Virus record (IMG/VR): IMGVR_UViG_3300035698_009068
Span: 1 to 31,573 of that record
Reading direction: 5' to 3' (one strand)
Length of the DNA: 31,573 nt
Source of the DNA: a virus
Shown here piece after piece: positions 14,413 through 20,808 of the stretch (position 1 is the first letter of the stretch; each line of letters begins with the position of its first letter). Made by a program: the position numbers and the translations under genes. Under the pieces are notes generated by a model. That model was given only the letters and a program-made list of their open reading frames with translations, made no database searches and was not told where the DNA came from.

Positions 14413-14447
14413 AATGGGCGGGTATCGTTCACCCGATACCCGCCATT
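14413..14447 (+). promoter_or_regulatory. GC-rich hairpin directly upstream of the 14468 gene
   Basis: AATGGGCGGGTATCG (14413-14427) pairs with CGATACCCGCCATT (14434-14447) with one bulged G and a 6-base loop. Its 14 pairs are much more GC-rich than the surroundings. It ends 20 bases before the start codon and just before the AAAAGGAAA ribosome site, with no U-run. It could be an operator, protein-binding RNA or processing site. Confidence 0.7.
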
Positions 14448-14467
14448 ACTTAAAAGGAAACAACGCT

Positions 14468-14731
14468 ATGCCCAAAATTAAAATAATTGAAGAGGATGAT
14501 GGATACCTTGAAACGCCTTTTGATAACTTGGAAGTGGGGGACTCATTTATATTCGAAAATGATTACTACATTAAAACGGCAATAGAAGAAGGCAATGGAG
14601 ACATTACGAATCAAGACGGTATATGTGCCGTTAATTTACAAACGGGTCATATTGATACTCTTCTTTTGGGACGGATGTCAATAGTAGTTCCTGTGGACTT
14701 AGAATTAAGGAGAGCAAAAAGTGGGAATTAA
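14468..14731 (+). CDS. Small 'VGDxF' protein, 87 aa
   Basis: A soluble, acidic protein starting MPKIKIIEEDDGYLETPF, then LEVGDSFIFENDYYIKT, a beta-barrel-like motif (V-G-D-x-F ... Y-x-K-x) that also appears in the genes at 14756 and 15160. The remainder alternates strands (GICAVNLQTGHIDTLL). An upstream ATG at 14402 would translate through the hairpin; the ATG at 14468 has AAAAGGAAA at good distance, so I chose it. Function unknown. Confidence 0.72.
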   Translation: MPKIKIIEEDDGYLETPFDNLEVGDSFIFENDYYIKTAIEEGNGDITNQDGICAVNLQTGHIDTLLLGRMSIVVPVDLELRRAKSGN

Positions 14732-14755
14732 AATACATAAACAAAAAATGGCAAG

Positions 14756-14953
14756 ATGTTCAAGAGCTTAAAAGCCGGTGAGACATTCGAGTGGTGTGGA
14801 AAGGTATGTATAAAGATTATACTGGTGTGTTCGGACGAAGTAAGAAAGAGGTTCGAAATGGGTGTAGTATTAGAAACTGGTCACCTTTACGAAGAAATAA
14901 ACGCTTGTACCAAAGTGGAAATTCTTAATGTGGAAGCCCAGATAGTAGAATAA
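14756..14953 (+). CDS. Small 'AGETF' protein, 65 aa
   Basis: It starts MFKSLKAGETFEWCGKVCIK and reads like a paralogue of the preceding protein: x-L-K-x-G-E-x-F, a short aromatic strand, then K-I. The rest (VVLETGHLYEEINACTKVEI) includes the same ...TGHL... turn seen as ...TGHI... in the 14468 protein. The ribosome binding site is weak, so translation may be coupled to the upstream gene 24 bases away. Function unknown. Confidence 0.65.
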   Translation: MFKSLKAGETFEWCGKVCIKIILVCSDEVRKRFEMGVVLETGHLYEEINACTKVEILNVEAQIVE

Positions 14954-14954
14954 T

Positions 14955-15149
14955 ATGGATATAAAACTTAAATTAGAAAAACAAATTGAACGCAGTAAGG
15001 TCATATTAGCAAGGTACCAAAAGCTTGGTATAGACGGAGTGTTTGGAGCCCGTAGGTTGGAAGCTGATATACGGTTGGCGGAAAAGGCTTTGAAGTCCAA
15101 CGGACCCAAAGCGATGTCGATGGCTTGTACTCTTTTGAATACAAGATAG
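14955..15149 (+). CDS. Small helical protein, 64 aa
   Basis: Two amphipathic helices, KLKLEKQIERSKVILARYQK and FGARRLEADIRLAEKALKSN, with a short LGIDGV turn between them, form a helical hairpin. The start lies 1 base after the previous stop, so translation is probably coupled. Basic and soluble. Not recognised. Ends in TAG. Confidence 0.65.
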   Translation: MDIKLKLEKQIERSKVILARYQKLGIDGVFGARRLEADIRLAEKALKSNGPKAMSMACTLLNTR

Positions 15150-15159
15150 GAGAGAGAAT

Positions 15160-15354
15160 TTGGCACAAATAGCTAATGAAAAAATTAAGGTAGGGGACGT
15201 GTTCCGTTTGAAACGGAGGTTCCTGGAGGTTACAAAAGTCAATCGAGAGGGGCTATATGCTAAAAATATTAGCAGTAAAGAATATAATAATAAGATTTGT
15301 AATGATGTACGTGGAATGGCTCGTGCGATTCGTGATTTATATTATAAGAGGTGA
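15160..15354 (+). CDS. Small 'VGDVF' protein, TTG start, 64 aa
   Basis: The third member of the small VGDxF group: MAQIANEKIKVGDVFRLKRR followed by FLEVTKV. The remaining 35 residues are polar and basic (CNDVRGMARAIRDLYYKR). The start is TTG with an AGGAGAGA site 5-8 bases upstream, and no ATG is available. Its stop overlaps the GAGGTGA ribosome site of the next gene. Function unknown. Confidence 0.65.
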   Translation: MAQIANEKIKVGDVFRLKRRFLEVTKVNREGLYAKNISSKEYNNKICNDVRGMARAIRDLYYKR

Positions 15355-15360
15355 AGACAA

Positions 15361-15623
15361 ATGATACTTGTAGGACGATGTGGCGATTGTGGCAAATCAA
15401 TATTTATAACGATGACGTTACACGATCATACTTTTTTATTGACGGAGGGGACCACAGGAAAGTATTCGACTATATGATAATTTCAGAGGATGAAGAAACA
15501 TTCTTAATGTATGGCTGTTGTGATACTTGTGTAAACGAATATCATCGAAAGAATATTGTAAGCAGATTAAAGAAGATGAATTTGTTAAAACCGGAACGGA
15601 AAAGGAAAGAAAATGAAGACTAA
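15361..15623 (+). CDS. Small zinc-ribbon-like protein interrupted by a -1 frameshift
   Basis: Two overlapping frames make sense only together. The ATG at 15361 has an ideal GAGGTGA site 6 bases away and encodes MILVGRCGDCGKSIFITM..., a C7-x2-C10 knuckle, but this frame stops at 15475-15477 after 38 residues. The -1 frame runs open to 15623 and holds the second pair, GCCDTCVNEYHRK. The zero frame passes through T TTT TTA at 15432-15438, a classical slippery heptamer in the correct phase. A -1 slip there gives an 87-aa protein with C7/C10 and C54/C57. The alternative GTG start at 15351 in the second frame lacks the first Cys pair. It may be programmed frameshifting, a T-run mutation or a sequence error. 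Its last bases overlap the next gene. Confidence 0.65.
15432..15438 (+). promoter_or_regulatory. U-UUU-UUA slippery heptamer
   Basis: The zero-frame codons read CAT ACT TTT TTA TTG, so the heptamer is in the X-XXY-YYZ phase needed for tandem -1 slippage, the same heptamer as HIV-1 gag-pol. No convincing downstream stem-loop was seen in the following 40 bases. Confidence 0.5.
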
Positions 15624-15876
15624 AATCCTCATTCTATTATTATTATTAGGGACGGTTGTCTCAGCTCAATTGGATTCGGATATAAATAATGATAACATAG
15701 TTAACATGAAAGACTTTGCTATCATGGCCAGCGAGTGGCTTCAACGGGAACCAGATTATTTATTAAAGATAAAGAAGTATGAGGGCAAGAGAGGCTTAAC
15801 AGTAAAAGAGAAACAGATGTTGCGGATGGCCCGCAAAAAGTATTTAACCTTTTTATTAATTTCTAACAGAAAGTGA
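15613..15876 (+). CDS. Secreted protein with a single dockerin-like repeat
   Basis: An 87-aa protein with an N-terminal signal peptide MKTKILILLLLLGTVVSAQ (likely cleavage after VSA). Immediately after it comes one dockerin-type calcium-binding repeat, DSDINNDNIVNMKDFAIMAS followed by EWL: the D-x-N-x-D-x-I-V-x-x-x-D loop and F helix. The C-terminal 40 residues are basic and unrelated. Such D-x-N-x-D-G-x-V-x-x-x-D-x-A-x-x-A-x-x-W-L elements are very common at the ends of exported planctomycetal proteins. GGAAAGAAA precedes the ATG. In a phage it may be a secreted accessory protein acting in the periplasm or at the cell surface. A single repeat (half of a normal dockerin) makes cohesin binding uncertain. 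Confidence 0.8.
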   Translation: MKTKILILLLLLGTVVSAQLDSDINNDNIVNMKDFAIMASEWLQREPDYLLKIKKYEGKRGLTVKEKQMLRMARKKYLTFLLISNRK

Positions 15877-15887
15877 GGCATCATGAA

Positions 15888-15944
15888 ATGAACAAACGTA
15901 AGCCAAGACGTGTAGAAGAATTGGAAGAACGTATCGCACCGTGA
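15888..15944 (+). CDS. 18-residue peptide ending ELEERIAP
   Basis: The ORF encodes MNKRKPRRVEELEERIAP and then stops. A basic cluster followed by (L)EELEERIAP resembles a short N-terminal motif that I recall at the start of large exported proteins in Planctomycetes and relatives, where the chain continues. Here it stops exactly at the motif. It sits between the dockerin gene and the tRNA-like gene; GTGAGG lies 14 bases upstream, so the ribosome site is weakly placed. It may be a fragment of a host gene end captured next to a tRNA, or a tiny expressed peptide. Confidence 0.5.
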   Translation: MNKRKPRRVEELEERIAP

Positions 15945-15954
15945 TTATTGTATC

Positions 15955-16042
15955 CGCAGGATAGTGTAATGAGAGCACGCCCGCCTTGTAACCTTTGTGT
16001 TAAGATTAGCGGTAAGAGTAGGTTCAATTCCTACTCCTGCGA
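15955..16042 (+). tRNA. tRNA-Thr(UGU)-like gene with a 17-base insertion in the anticodon loop
   Basis: Acceptor arms CGCAGGA (15955-15961) and TCCTGCG (16035-16041) pair 7/7, with A16042 as discriminator. D arm: GTGT/GCAC (15964-15967, 15975-15978). T arm: GTAGG, loop TTCAATT, CCTAC (16018-16034). Anticodon arm: CCCGC (15980-15984), loop start CTTGTA (anticodon TGT at 15987-15989), and 3' strand GCGG (16009-16012). Between them are 17 bases more than a 7-base loop allows; the excess can be placed after position 37, the classical intron site. The D loop has GA where GG is usual, pair 27-43 is mismatched, and CCA is not encoded. A T6 run follows. It may be an intron-bearing, pseudo or non-translating tRNA-like RNA. 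Confidence 0.75.
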
Positions 16043-16056
16043 TTTTTTAAGGAGAT

Positions 16057-16230
16057 ATGATGGATGATAATTGTTGTGAAGTAAAACGTTGTAGTCGTAT
16101 GCCTTCCCTCACATACGCTGCTAGCAAAAGCGGTCGAAGTAGGGGTGTATGTAACCGTCATTGGTTACTACATTGTGAAGGAAATATTAATTTGAAGAGT
16201 AAAAAAACATATAAAAAAACAAAAAAATAA
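16057..16230 (+). CDS. Small Cys-rich, zinc-binding-like protein, 57 aa
   Basis: The ORF encodes MMDDNCCEVKRCSRMPSL..., then GVCNRHWLLHCEG and a Lys-rich tail. The arrangement C-C-x4-C ... G-x-C-x2-H-x4-H-C fits a small zinc-binding fold. AAGGAGATAT directly before the ATG is one of the best ribosome sites of the island. It begins 15 bases after the tRNA-like gene. Function unknown; small zinc proteins in phages often bind nucleic acid or host enzymes. Confidence 0.7.
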   Translation: MMDDNCCEVKRCSRMPSLTYAASKSGRSRGVCNRHWLLHCEGNINLKSKKTYKKTKK

Positions 16231-16265
16231 TTCTTTTTGATACTTTTTTTCTTCTATTATTTTAG

Positions 16266-16445
16266 TTACATTTCTTTTTTATAAGTCTTTATAAAAACAC
16301 ATCCCCTTCTATTTACAAAACATAAGAGTTCGTACAACTCTTTACATCCACATCTATTGCTTTCATTATAATTTAGGGTTGTATGTTGGCATTTCCTAGT
16401 ACATACTTTATATATCTTACGATAATTGTAATTGTTTTTACTCAT
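16266..16445 (-). CDS. Possible Cys-rich protein on the minus strand, 59 aa
   Basis: The frame encodes MSKNNYNYRKIYKVCTRKCQ..., then NRCGCKELYELLCF and NRRGCVF, with six Cys spaced as in a small metal-binding protein. It is the only sensible reading of this stretch and is opposite to its neighbours. No good ribosome site precedes the ATG, and it overlaps the promoter of the capsid cluster. It could be a leaderless or chance ORF. Confidence 0.4.
   Translation of the reverse strand: MSKNNYNYRKIYKVCTRKCQHTTLNYNESNRCGCKELYELLCFVNRRGCVFIKTYKKEM
16386..16414 (+). promoter_or_regulatory. Strong candidate sigma-70-like promoter for the capsid gene cluster
   Basis: TTGGCA (16386-16391), a 17-base spacer and TATATA (16409-16414) lie 62 bases before the prohead protease start. 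A second TATAAT occurs at 16367-16372, with TTTACA 20 bases upstream, a poorer spacing. It would let the structural genes be expressed separately from the accessory island. Confidence 0.55.
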
Positions 16446-16476
16446 TGTGATGCTTTATAATGAAAAGGAATTAAAA

Positions 16477-18012
16477 ATGCTAATTCAAAAGATTGTTACC
16501 AATTTTAAGCCTGTTGTTCGAAATGATACTATGGAGGGACGGGAATTTTTGGTAGCCCCAATGGTAATGTTGCTTGAAGGTGTTCATGCTGGAAGCAACG
16601 GCCCTTTGTATTACCCTGCTGACGAACTCTCCAAAACCCCATCCGTCTGGAACCATAAACCCATCGTCGTATATCATCCCCAATCGAACGGAAAAGGAAT
16701 CAGTGCTTGTGATCCTGATGTTCTTACGAACCATAAGGTTGGCGTGATTATGAACGCTTCTATCGGTTCCACCGAAATATTTTTGAAAGATAAGACTCTA
16801 AAAACAATTACTACTCTGAAAGCGGAAGCGTGGTTGGAAGTTGATCGGATGAATACAGTAGATGATCGTATCGCCACCGCTATTGAGAATAACGAAATGA
16901 TGGAGTTATCTACAGGCCTTTTTACCGACAATGAGGACGTAGCAGGAGAGTGGAACGGTGAGTCATACGTATCCATAGCAAGAAATTACCGGCCTGACCA
17001 CTTGGCTTTACTTCCGGATGTTAAAGGGGCGTGTTCGATTGATGACGGTGCGGGATTTTTACGATTGAATGAAGCTAAAGATAATCTTGTAATCGACATT
17101 ACGAATATGGCCGACAAGGAACGTAAGTTTATCTTGGCTTATCCTAATGATGTTATCGGTCGTGTGAATAGTAATATAAAAGATTTCACTGATAACGAAT
17201 TGAGCCACGATAATATAAGGGGCTTGATAAGTTCCACGTTGAACTCTGGTAAGGCTAATAGCAATACGTTGTGGATAGACACAGTGTTCGATACATTCTT
17301 CGTTTATGAGAACGGTGCGGACCTGTACAAACAAGGGTATAAGATTGAAAATAATTCTGTAGTGTTTACAGGTGTAAAAGAAAAAGTTGTTCGTATAACG
17401 GAGTTTAGAACTCCGTCTGGAACATTTGTTGGTAACGAAAACAATAAAATTAGAAAGGATGATAACATGGGTAAAGAAAAAATTGTAGATGCTCTTATAG
17501 CGAATGAGAGCACCGTGTGGACTAAAGATGATCGAGAGGTATTGATGAACATGGAGGAAGATGTTCTCAAGAAAATGACTCCAATAGAAAAGGAAGTTGC
17601 GCCTGAAGCTAATGCTGAAATTACGCCGGTGGCGAATGCTGCTGAGGCTGGTGCTAAGGCCGTTGCTCCTGCTGAAGAGGTTGTAGAGAACTTGTCAGCT
17701 GCTGAGTTTATCGCCCAGAAGGTTCCTGCCGAGTTACAGGGTGTGCTTACTAATGGCCTGCTTTCCTATAATGCGGATAAGAAAAAGCTTATTGGTATTA
17801 TCACGGCCAACGTTAAAAACGTATTCACTGAGAATATGTTGCTGGCGAAAGAATTGGACGAGCTTCGTGCTCTTGCGGCTTTGGCGACTAATACGGATGC
17901 CCAACAGCAGACTGTAAACAATCTTAATTATGGTGGTCAAGGCGATGCGGCTGTTGAGAACGTGGATGAAGAGCCGATGTTGATTCCGGTAATAAATTAC
18001 GATAAGAAGTAA
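16477..18012 (+). CDS. Prohead protease (DUF2213-like) with scaffold-like C-terminus
   Basis: A 511-aa protein. The N-terminal domain (1-195) matches the DUF2213 head maturation protease pattern: EGREFLVAPMVMLLEGVHAG, VWNHKPIVVYHP (H60), MMELSTGLF (S145, likely nucleophile) and NYRPDHLALLPDVKGACS (H175). A small alpha/beta domain (about 205-320) with RKFILAYPNDVIGRV and LWIDTVFDTFFVYE follows. The end (370-511) is Ala/Glu-rich and helical, typical of internal scaffold for capsid assembly. The ATG at 16477 has AAAAGGA; a start at 16432 without ribosome site is unlikely. It lies just before the decoration and major capsid genes, as expected. Confidence 0.85.
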   Translation: MLIQKIVTNFKPVVRNDTMEGREFLVAPMVMLLEGVHAGSNGPLYYPADELSKTPSVWNHKPIVVYHPQSNGKGISACDPDVLTNHKVGVIMNASIGSTEIFLKDKTLKTITTLKAEAWLEVDRMNTVDDRIATAIENNEMMELSTGLFTDNEDVAGEWNGESYVSIARNYRPDHLALLPDVKGACSIDDGAGFLRLNEAKDNLVIDITNMADKERKFILAYPNDVIGRVNSNIKDFTDNELSHDNIRGLISSTLNSGKANSNTLWIDTVFDTFFVYENGADLYKQGYKIENNSVVFTGVKEKVVRITEFRTPSGTFVGNENNKIRKDDNMGKEKIVDALIANESTVWTKDDREVLMNMEEDVLKKMTPIEKEVAPEANAEITPVANAAEAGAKAVAPAEEVVENLSAAEFIAQKVPAELQGVLTNGLLSYNADKKKLIGIITANVKNVFTENMLLAKELDELRALAALATNTDAQQQTVNNLNYGGQGDAAVENVDEEPMLIPVINYDKK

Positions 18013-18025
18013 AAACCTTTACTTC
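18006..18025 (+). promoter_or_regulatory. 8-bp hairpin at the prohead protease stop codon
   Basis: GAAGTAAA (18006-18013) and TTTACTTC (18018-18025) pair perfectly around AACC, covering the TAA. No U-run follows. It may be an mRNA-processing or stability element between protease and decoration genes. Confidence 0.4.
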
Positions 18026-18083
18026 GTAAAAGTGTAAACAATAATAACGTTGAAAAAATTTAGATTAGAAAGGATTTAATAAG

Positions 18084-18515
18084 ATGGCTAATAGAATTCA
18101 CTTAAAGGGTGCTTTCCGCCATGAGGAAGCTGTTTCTGGAATAGCGGGGATTTACCCTGGAATGCTTGTAAAGCTTGATTCCGATGGAAAGGTAGTTCTT
18201 CATACTACTTCCGGTGGGGCTTTGGGCGATGAAGTTTTGGTCGCTGCTGAAGATGCTCTTCAGGGTAAAACGGTATCGACCGTTTACACTTTAGGGGCTA
18301 TCGTCAGTCTTATCATACCGCAAAGAGGTTGTGAGCTCAATCTGCTAATTGCGGTTGATGAAGAGATTGCTGTTGCTGATAAAATTATGAGCGGTGGTGA
18401 TGGGACGTTTGTTAAAAACTCCGGTGGTACGGTTGTTATTGGCGTAGCTACGGAAGCGAATGATTTGTCGGATAGTGGTGACGCTAACACCTTGTCCGCA
18501 GTTCGTATCTCGTAA
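18084..18515 (+). CDS. Head decoration (capsid cement) protein
   Basis: A 143-aa beta-rich protein between the prohead protease and the major capsid protein, the usual position of the decoration protein. The pattern AGIYPGMLVKLDSDGKVVLH followed by VAAEDALQGKTVSTVY and a VLVA strand fits the DUF2190/decoration fold, with a C-terminal GTVVIGVATEANDLS strand pair. An AGAAAGGA site precedes the start. It probably stabilises the expanded capsid. Assigned by position and general shape. Confidence 0.75.
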   Translation: MANRIHLKGAFRHEEAVSGIAGIYPGMLVKLDSDGKVVLHTTSGGALGDEVLVAAEDALQGKTVSTVYTLGAIVSLIIPQRGCELNLLIAVDEEIAVADKIMSGGDGTFVKNSGGTVVIGVATEANDLSDSGDANTLSAVRIS

Positions 18516-18578
18516 ACGTAGAACGTGTTTATGTTATTTTTTTGAAACAAAAATTTTATTTTATGGAAGGATAATCAA

Positions 18579-19640
18579 ATGGACTTTATTATGAATGGAC
18601 GTGCTGAAGGGGACGTTGCGAGTAAACTTCTTCAGTGTAATTTTGACGTTGGTGCTTTGCGTTCCTATGTGAACGAAAAAGGACAGACCTTTATCACCGT
18701 CAATCAAAACGGCAAACCCAAGGCTATGCTTATTAGTAATGCGACTGCGACGTTGCGTAAGGATGACTGGAAGGTTTTGGACGATGCCATTATCAAGGTG
18801 GCTAAACCCCGTTTGAAGGCTGTTGGCGATTTGCGTTCGATGGGCCTAACTTACACCATTCCGAATGGTATGGGTAAGACGGTATTGGAAACGGAGACAA
18901 TGAGTGACATCACTCCCGCCTCCGTAAGTATGGACGGATTGCGTGAAAACGCTAATGACCGTCCCGTGTTTGAGCTTACCAATTTACCGCTTCCTATTAT
19001 CCATAAGGATTTTAGCTTCAGTGCTCGTCAAATAGCTGCGAGCAGAAACGGTGGTTCGCCTTTGGATACGACTTCTGCTGAGCTGGCTGGCCGTCGTGTT
19101 GCTGAGGAAGCTGAAAAACTTCTGCTGGGTAATAGTTCTGTTGCTGATCAGTATTCGTTTGGTGGCGGTGTTATATACGGTTATACTGACTTTCCAAGTC
19201 GGCTGACTCGCACTATCACTTCCCCTGTGGCGAGTGGTTGGAGCGGTGCTACGTTCTTGGCCGATATTATGGCCATGAAACAGCAGAGCCAGGATGCCTA
19301 TCATTATGGCCCGTGGATGGTTTATACTTCACCCGCCTGGGATCAGTACCTGGACGATGATTTCAAAGCCGCATCTGACAAAACTATCCGGAACCGTGTG
19401 CGTGAGGTTGAGGGTATTACGGATGTTAAGACGTTGGATTATCTGACTGGTTATACCGTGATCGTTGTACAGATGACTTCTGATGTTATTCGTGAAGTCA
19501 TTGGTATGGATATCACTACCGTTGAATGGGATACGGTTGGTGGTCTTCAGAAGAACTTTAAGATCATGGCTATCATGGTTCCCCAATTACGTGCTGATCA
19601 AAACAGCAATACGGGTATAGTTCACGGTTCAGTTGCTTAA
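18579..19640 (+). CDS. Major capsid protein, HK97/encapsulin-like fold
   Basis: A 353-aa protein downstream of protease and decoration genes. LPLPIIHKDFSFSARQIAAS followed by LDTTSAELAGRRVAEEAEKL and LLLG corresponds to the E-loop/spine helix region of encapsulin-like capsid proteins. The P domain follows with FLADIMAMKQQSQDAYHYGP and WMVYTSPAW, then MDITTVEWDTVGGLQKNFKI near the end. Codons are better optimised for G/C at third positions than the flanking accessory genes, which fits high expression. No leader cleavage site is obvious. GGAAGGATAATCAA precedes the ATG. Confidence 0.9.
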   Translation: MDFIMNGRAEGDVASKLLQCNFDVGALRSYVNEKGQTFITVNQNGKPKAMLISNATATLRKDDWKVLDDAIIKVAKPRLKAVGDLRSMGLTYTIPNGMGKTVLETETMSDITPASVSMDGLRENANDRPVFELTNLPLPIIHKDFSFSARQIAASRNGGSPLDTTSAELAGRRVAEEAEKLLLGNSSVADQYSFGGGVIYGYTDFPSRLTRTITSPVASGWSGATFLADIMAMKQQSQDAYHYGPWMVYTSPAWDQYLDDDFKAASDKTIRNRVREVEGITDVKTLDYLTGYTVIVVQMTSDVIREVIGMDITTVEWDTVGGLQKNFKIMAIMVPQLRADQNSNTGIVHGSVA

Positions 19641-19688
19641 TAATATTTGAACGGCAAAAAGTAAATTAATTTTGGAAAGGATTATGAG

Positions 19689-20174
19689 ATGTTATTTAGA
19701 TTGAAAAGAAAATGCGGTGAGCACCACCAGTACGGTAAAACGTACAAAGCAGGGGACGTAATTGAAACCTGTGTGGATTTGTGTAAAGTTTTTCGTGGTA
19801 AGTTTGAGCGTATTTATGAGGAACAAATAAGAGACACCGGAACCATAGACACCGGAACTCTTATCAAGCCTAATATACCTCTGCCTCCTGTAAGTGAAGG
19901 TGATGAATCGGTAATAGTACCTGATTCTGACCCTTCACTTATTGATGAGGACGATGTGAGAGATGACATCGTATATGGTATAGATGTTTCGTCTGTGTAC
20001 CCGATTGCTAAAAAGTTGGGCGTGAAAGTTTATGAAAAGAAGAAATGGCATATCGTCGTAGATGATGACGATGGTGAAGTTCTTACCAATAAGAAGCTTC
20101 GTGCTAAAGACGTTCAAGGCTTCCTTGACTCTTATCTCGATGATGGTTCGGATGAGGAAAGCGACAACGAGTAA
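19689..20174 (+). CDS. Hypothetical protein after capsid gene, 161 aa
   Basis: The N-terminal part (KRKCGEHHQYGKTYKAGDVI, then VFRGKFERI) follows the plan of small beta-barrel proteins that often lie behind the major capsid gene. A Thr/Pro/Asp-rich linker (about 55-85) leads to a C-terminal winged-like segment, YPIAKKLGVKVYEKKKWHIV, and a very acidic end. No membrane segment. Possibly a head or neck accessory protein. An AAAGGATTATGAG site precedes the start. Confidence 0.75.
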   Translation: MLFRLKRKCGEHHQYGKTYKAGDVIETCVDLCKVFRGKFERIYEEQIRDTGTIDTGTLIKPNIPLPPVSEGDESVIVPDSDPSLIDEDDVRDDIVYGIDVSSVYPIAKKLGVKVYEKKKWHIVVDDDDGEVLTNKKLRAKDVQGFLDSYLDDGSDEESDNE

Positions 20175-20179
20175 TAATT

Positions 20180-20800
20180 ATGCCTGTATGGATTCCAGAA
20201 AAAGTATGGGACAAAGAAGATGTTTTTATCATTGGGGGTGGTCCCTCATTGAAGACGTTTGATTGGAACCTTCTTGTAAAAGAGAATACGATAGGCTGTA
20301 ATGATGCTTATGCGTTGGGTAAAGAGATATGTAAAATTTGTTTCTTTGGTGACGCTAAATGGTTTAGAAAACATGAGCAAAACTTGCTTTGCTACCAAGG
20401 ACCGATTTTCACAAACGTCCCACAATTGCAAAACACCAAAATTAAATGGTTGTGGACGTTAATGCGGAAATCGACTGGTCTTTATAAAGATGCTATCGGT
20501 TGGAATTTTAGTACAGGAGCGTCAGCGATAAACGTGGCGTTGCTTTTGGGTGCTAGTCGTATTTTTTTATTGGGTTTCGATATGAAATTATCGAACACCC
20601 GTCAAAACAATTGGCATCCTAATACGTTGGATAAACCTAATGAAGATATTTATGAAAAGTTTATAGATGGTTTCAAAAGAGTTGATAAGGCTTTGAAAAA
20701 AGATTATCCAGATGTTGAAGTTATTAATGTTACGGATGACAGTTCTTTGGATATGTTTCCAAAGAAAGGTATTAAGGAATTTTGGGAAAACAGAAAGTGA
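20180..20800 (+). CDS. DUF115/MptE-like glycosyltransferase-fold protein
   Basis: A 206-aa protein. It starts with VFIIGGGPSLKTFDWNLL and ENTIGCNDAYALG, the nucleotide-binding P-loop-like Rossmann pattern 'v.i.G.GPSL.....l......i..N.a', then GWNFSTGASAINVALLLGAS and RIFLLGFDMKL. This is the DUF115/MptE-like or sialyltransferase-like fold found in several phages near the capsid genes. It may modify a virion or host surface molecule, or a nucleotide sugar. Enzymatic activity is not proven by the sequence. It ends where the lipoprotein's ribosome site begins. Confidence 0.78.
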   Translation: MPVWIPEKVWDKEDVFIIGGGPSLKTFDWNLLVKENTIGCNDAYALGKEICKICFFGDAKWFRKHEQNLLCYQGPIFTNVPQLQNTKIKWLWTLMRKSTGLYKDAIGWNFSTGASAINVALLLGASRIFLLGFDMKLSNTRQNNWHPNTLDKPNEDIYEKFIDGFKRVDKALKKDYPDVEVINVTDDSSLDMFPKKGIKEFWENRK

Positions 20801-20808
20801 GGCTTGTT

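Noticed and set aside
15351-15623. A single-frame gene from GTG 15351
   Set aside because: The first 29 residues in that frame lack the CxxC partner and look non-natural, while the ATG at 15361 in the other frame has an ideal ribosome site and a CGDC knuckle.
18512-18543. Terminator between decoration and major capsid genes
   Set aside because: The T7 run is present but the stem before it is short and bulged, so support is too weak.
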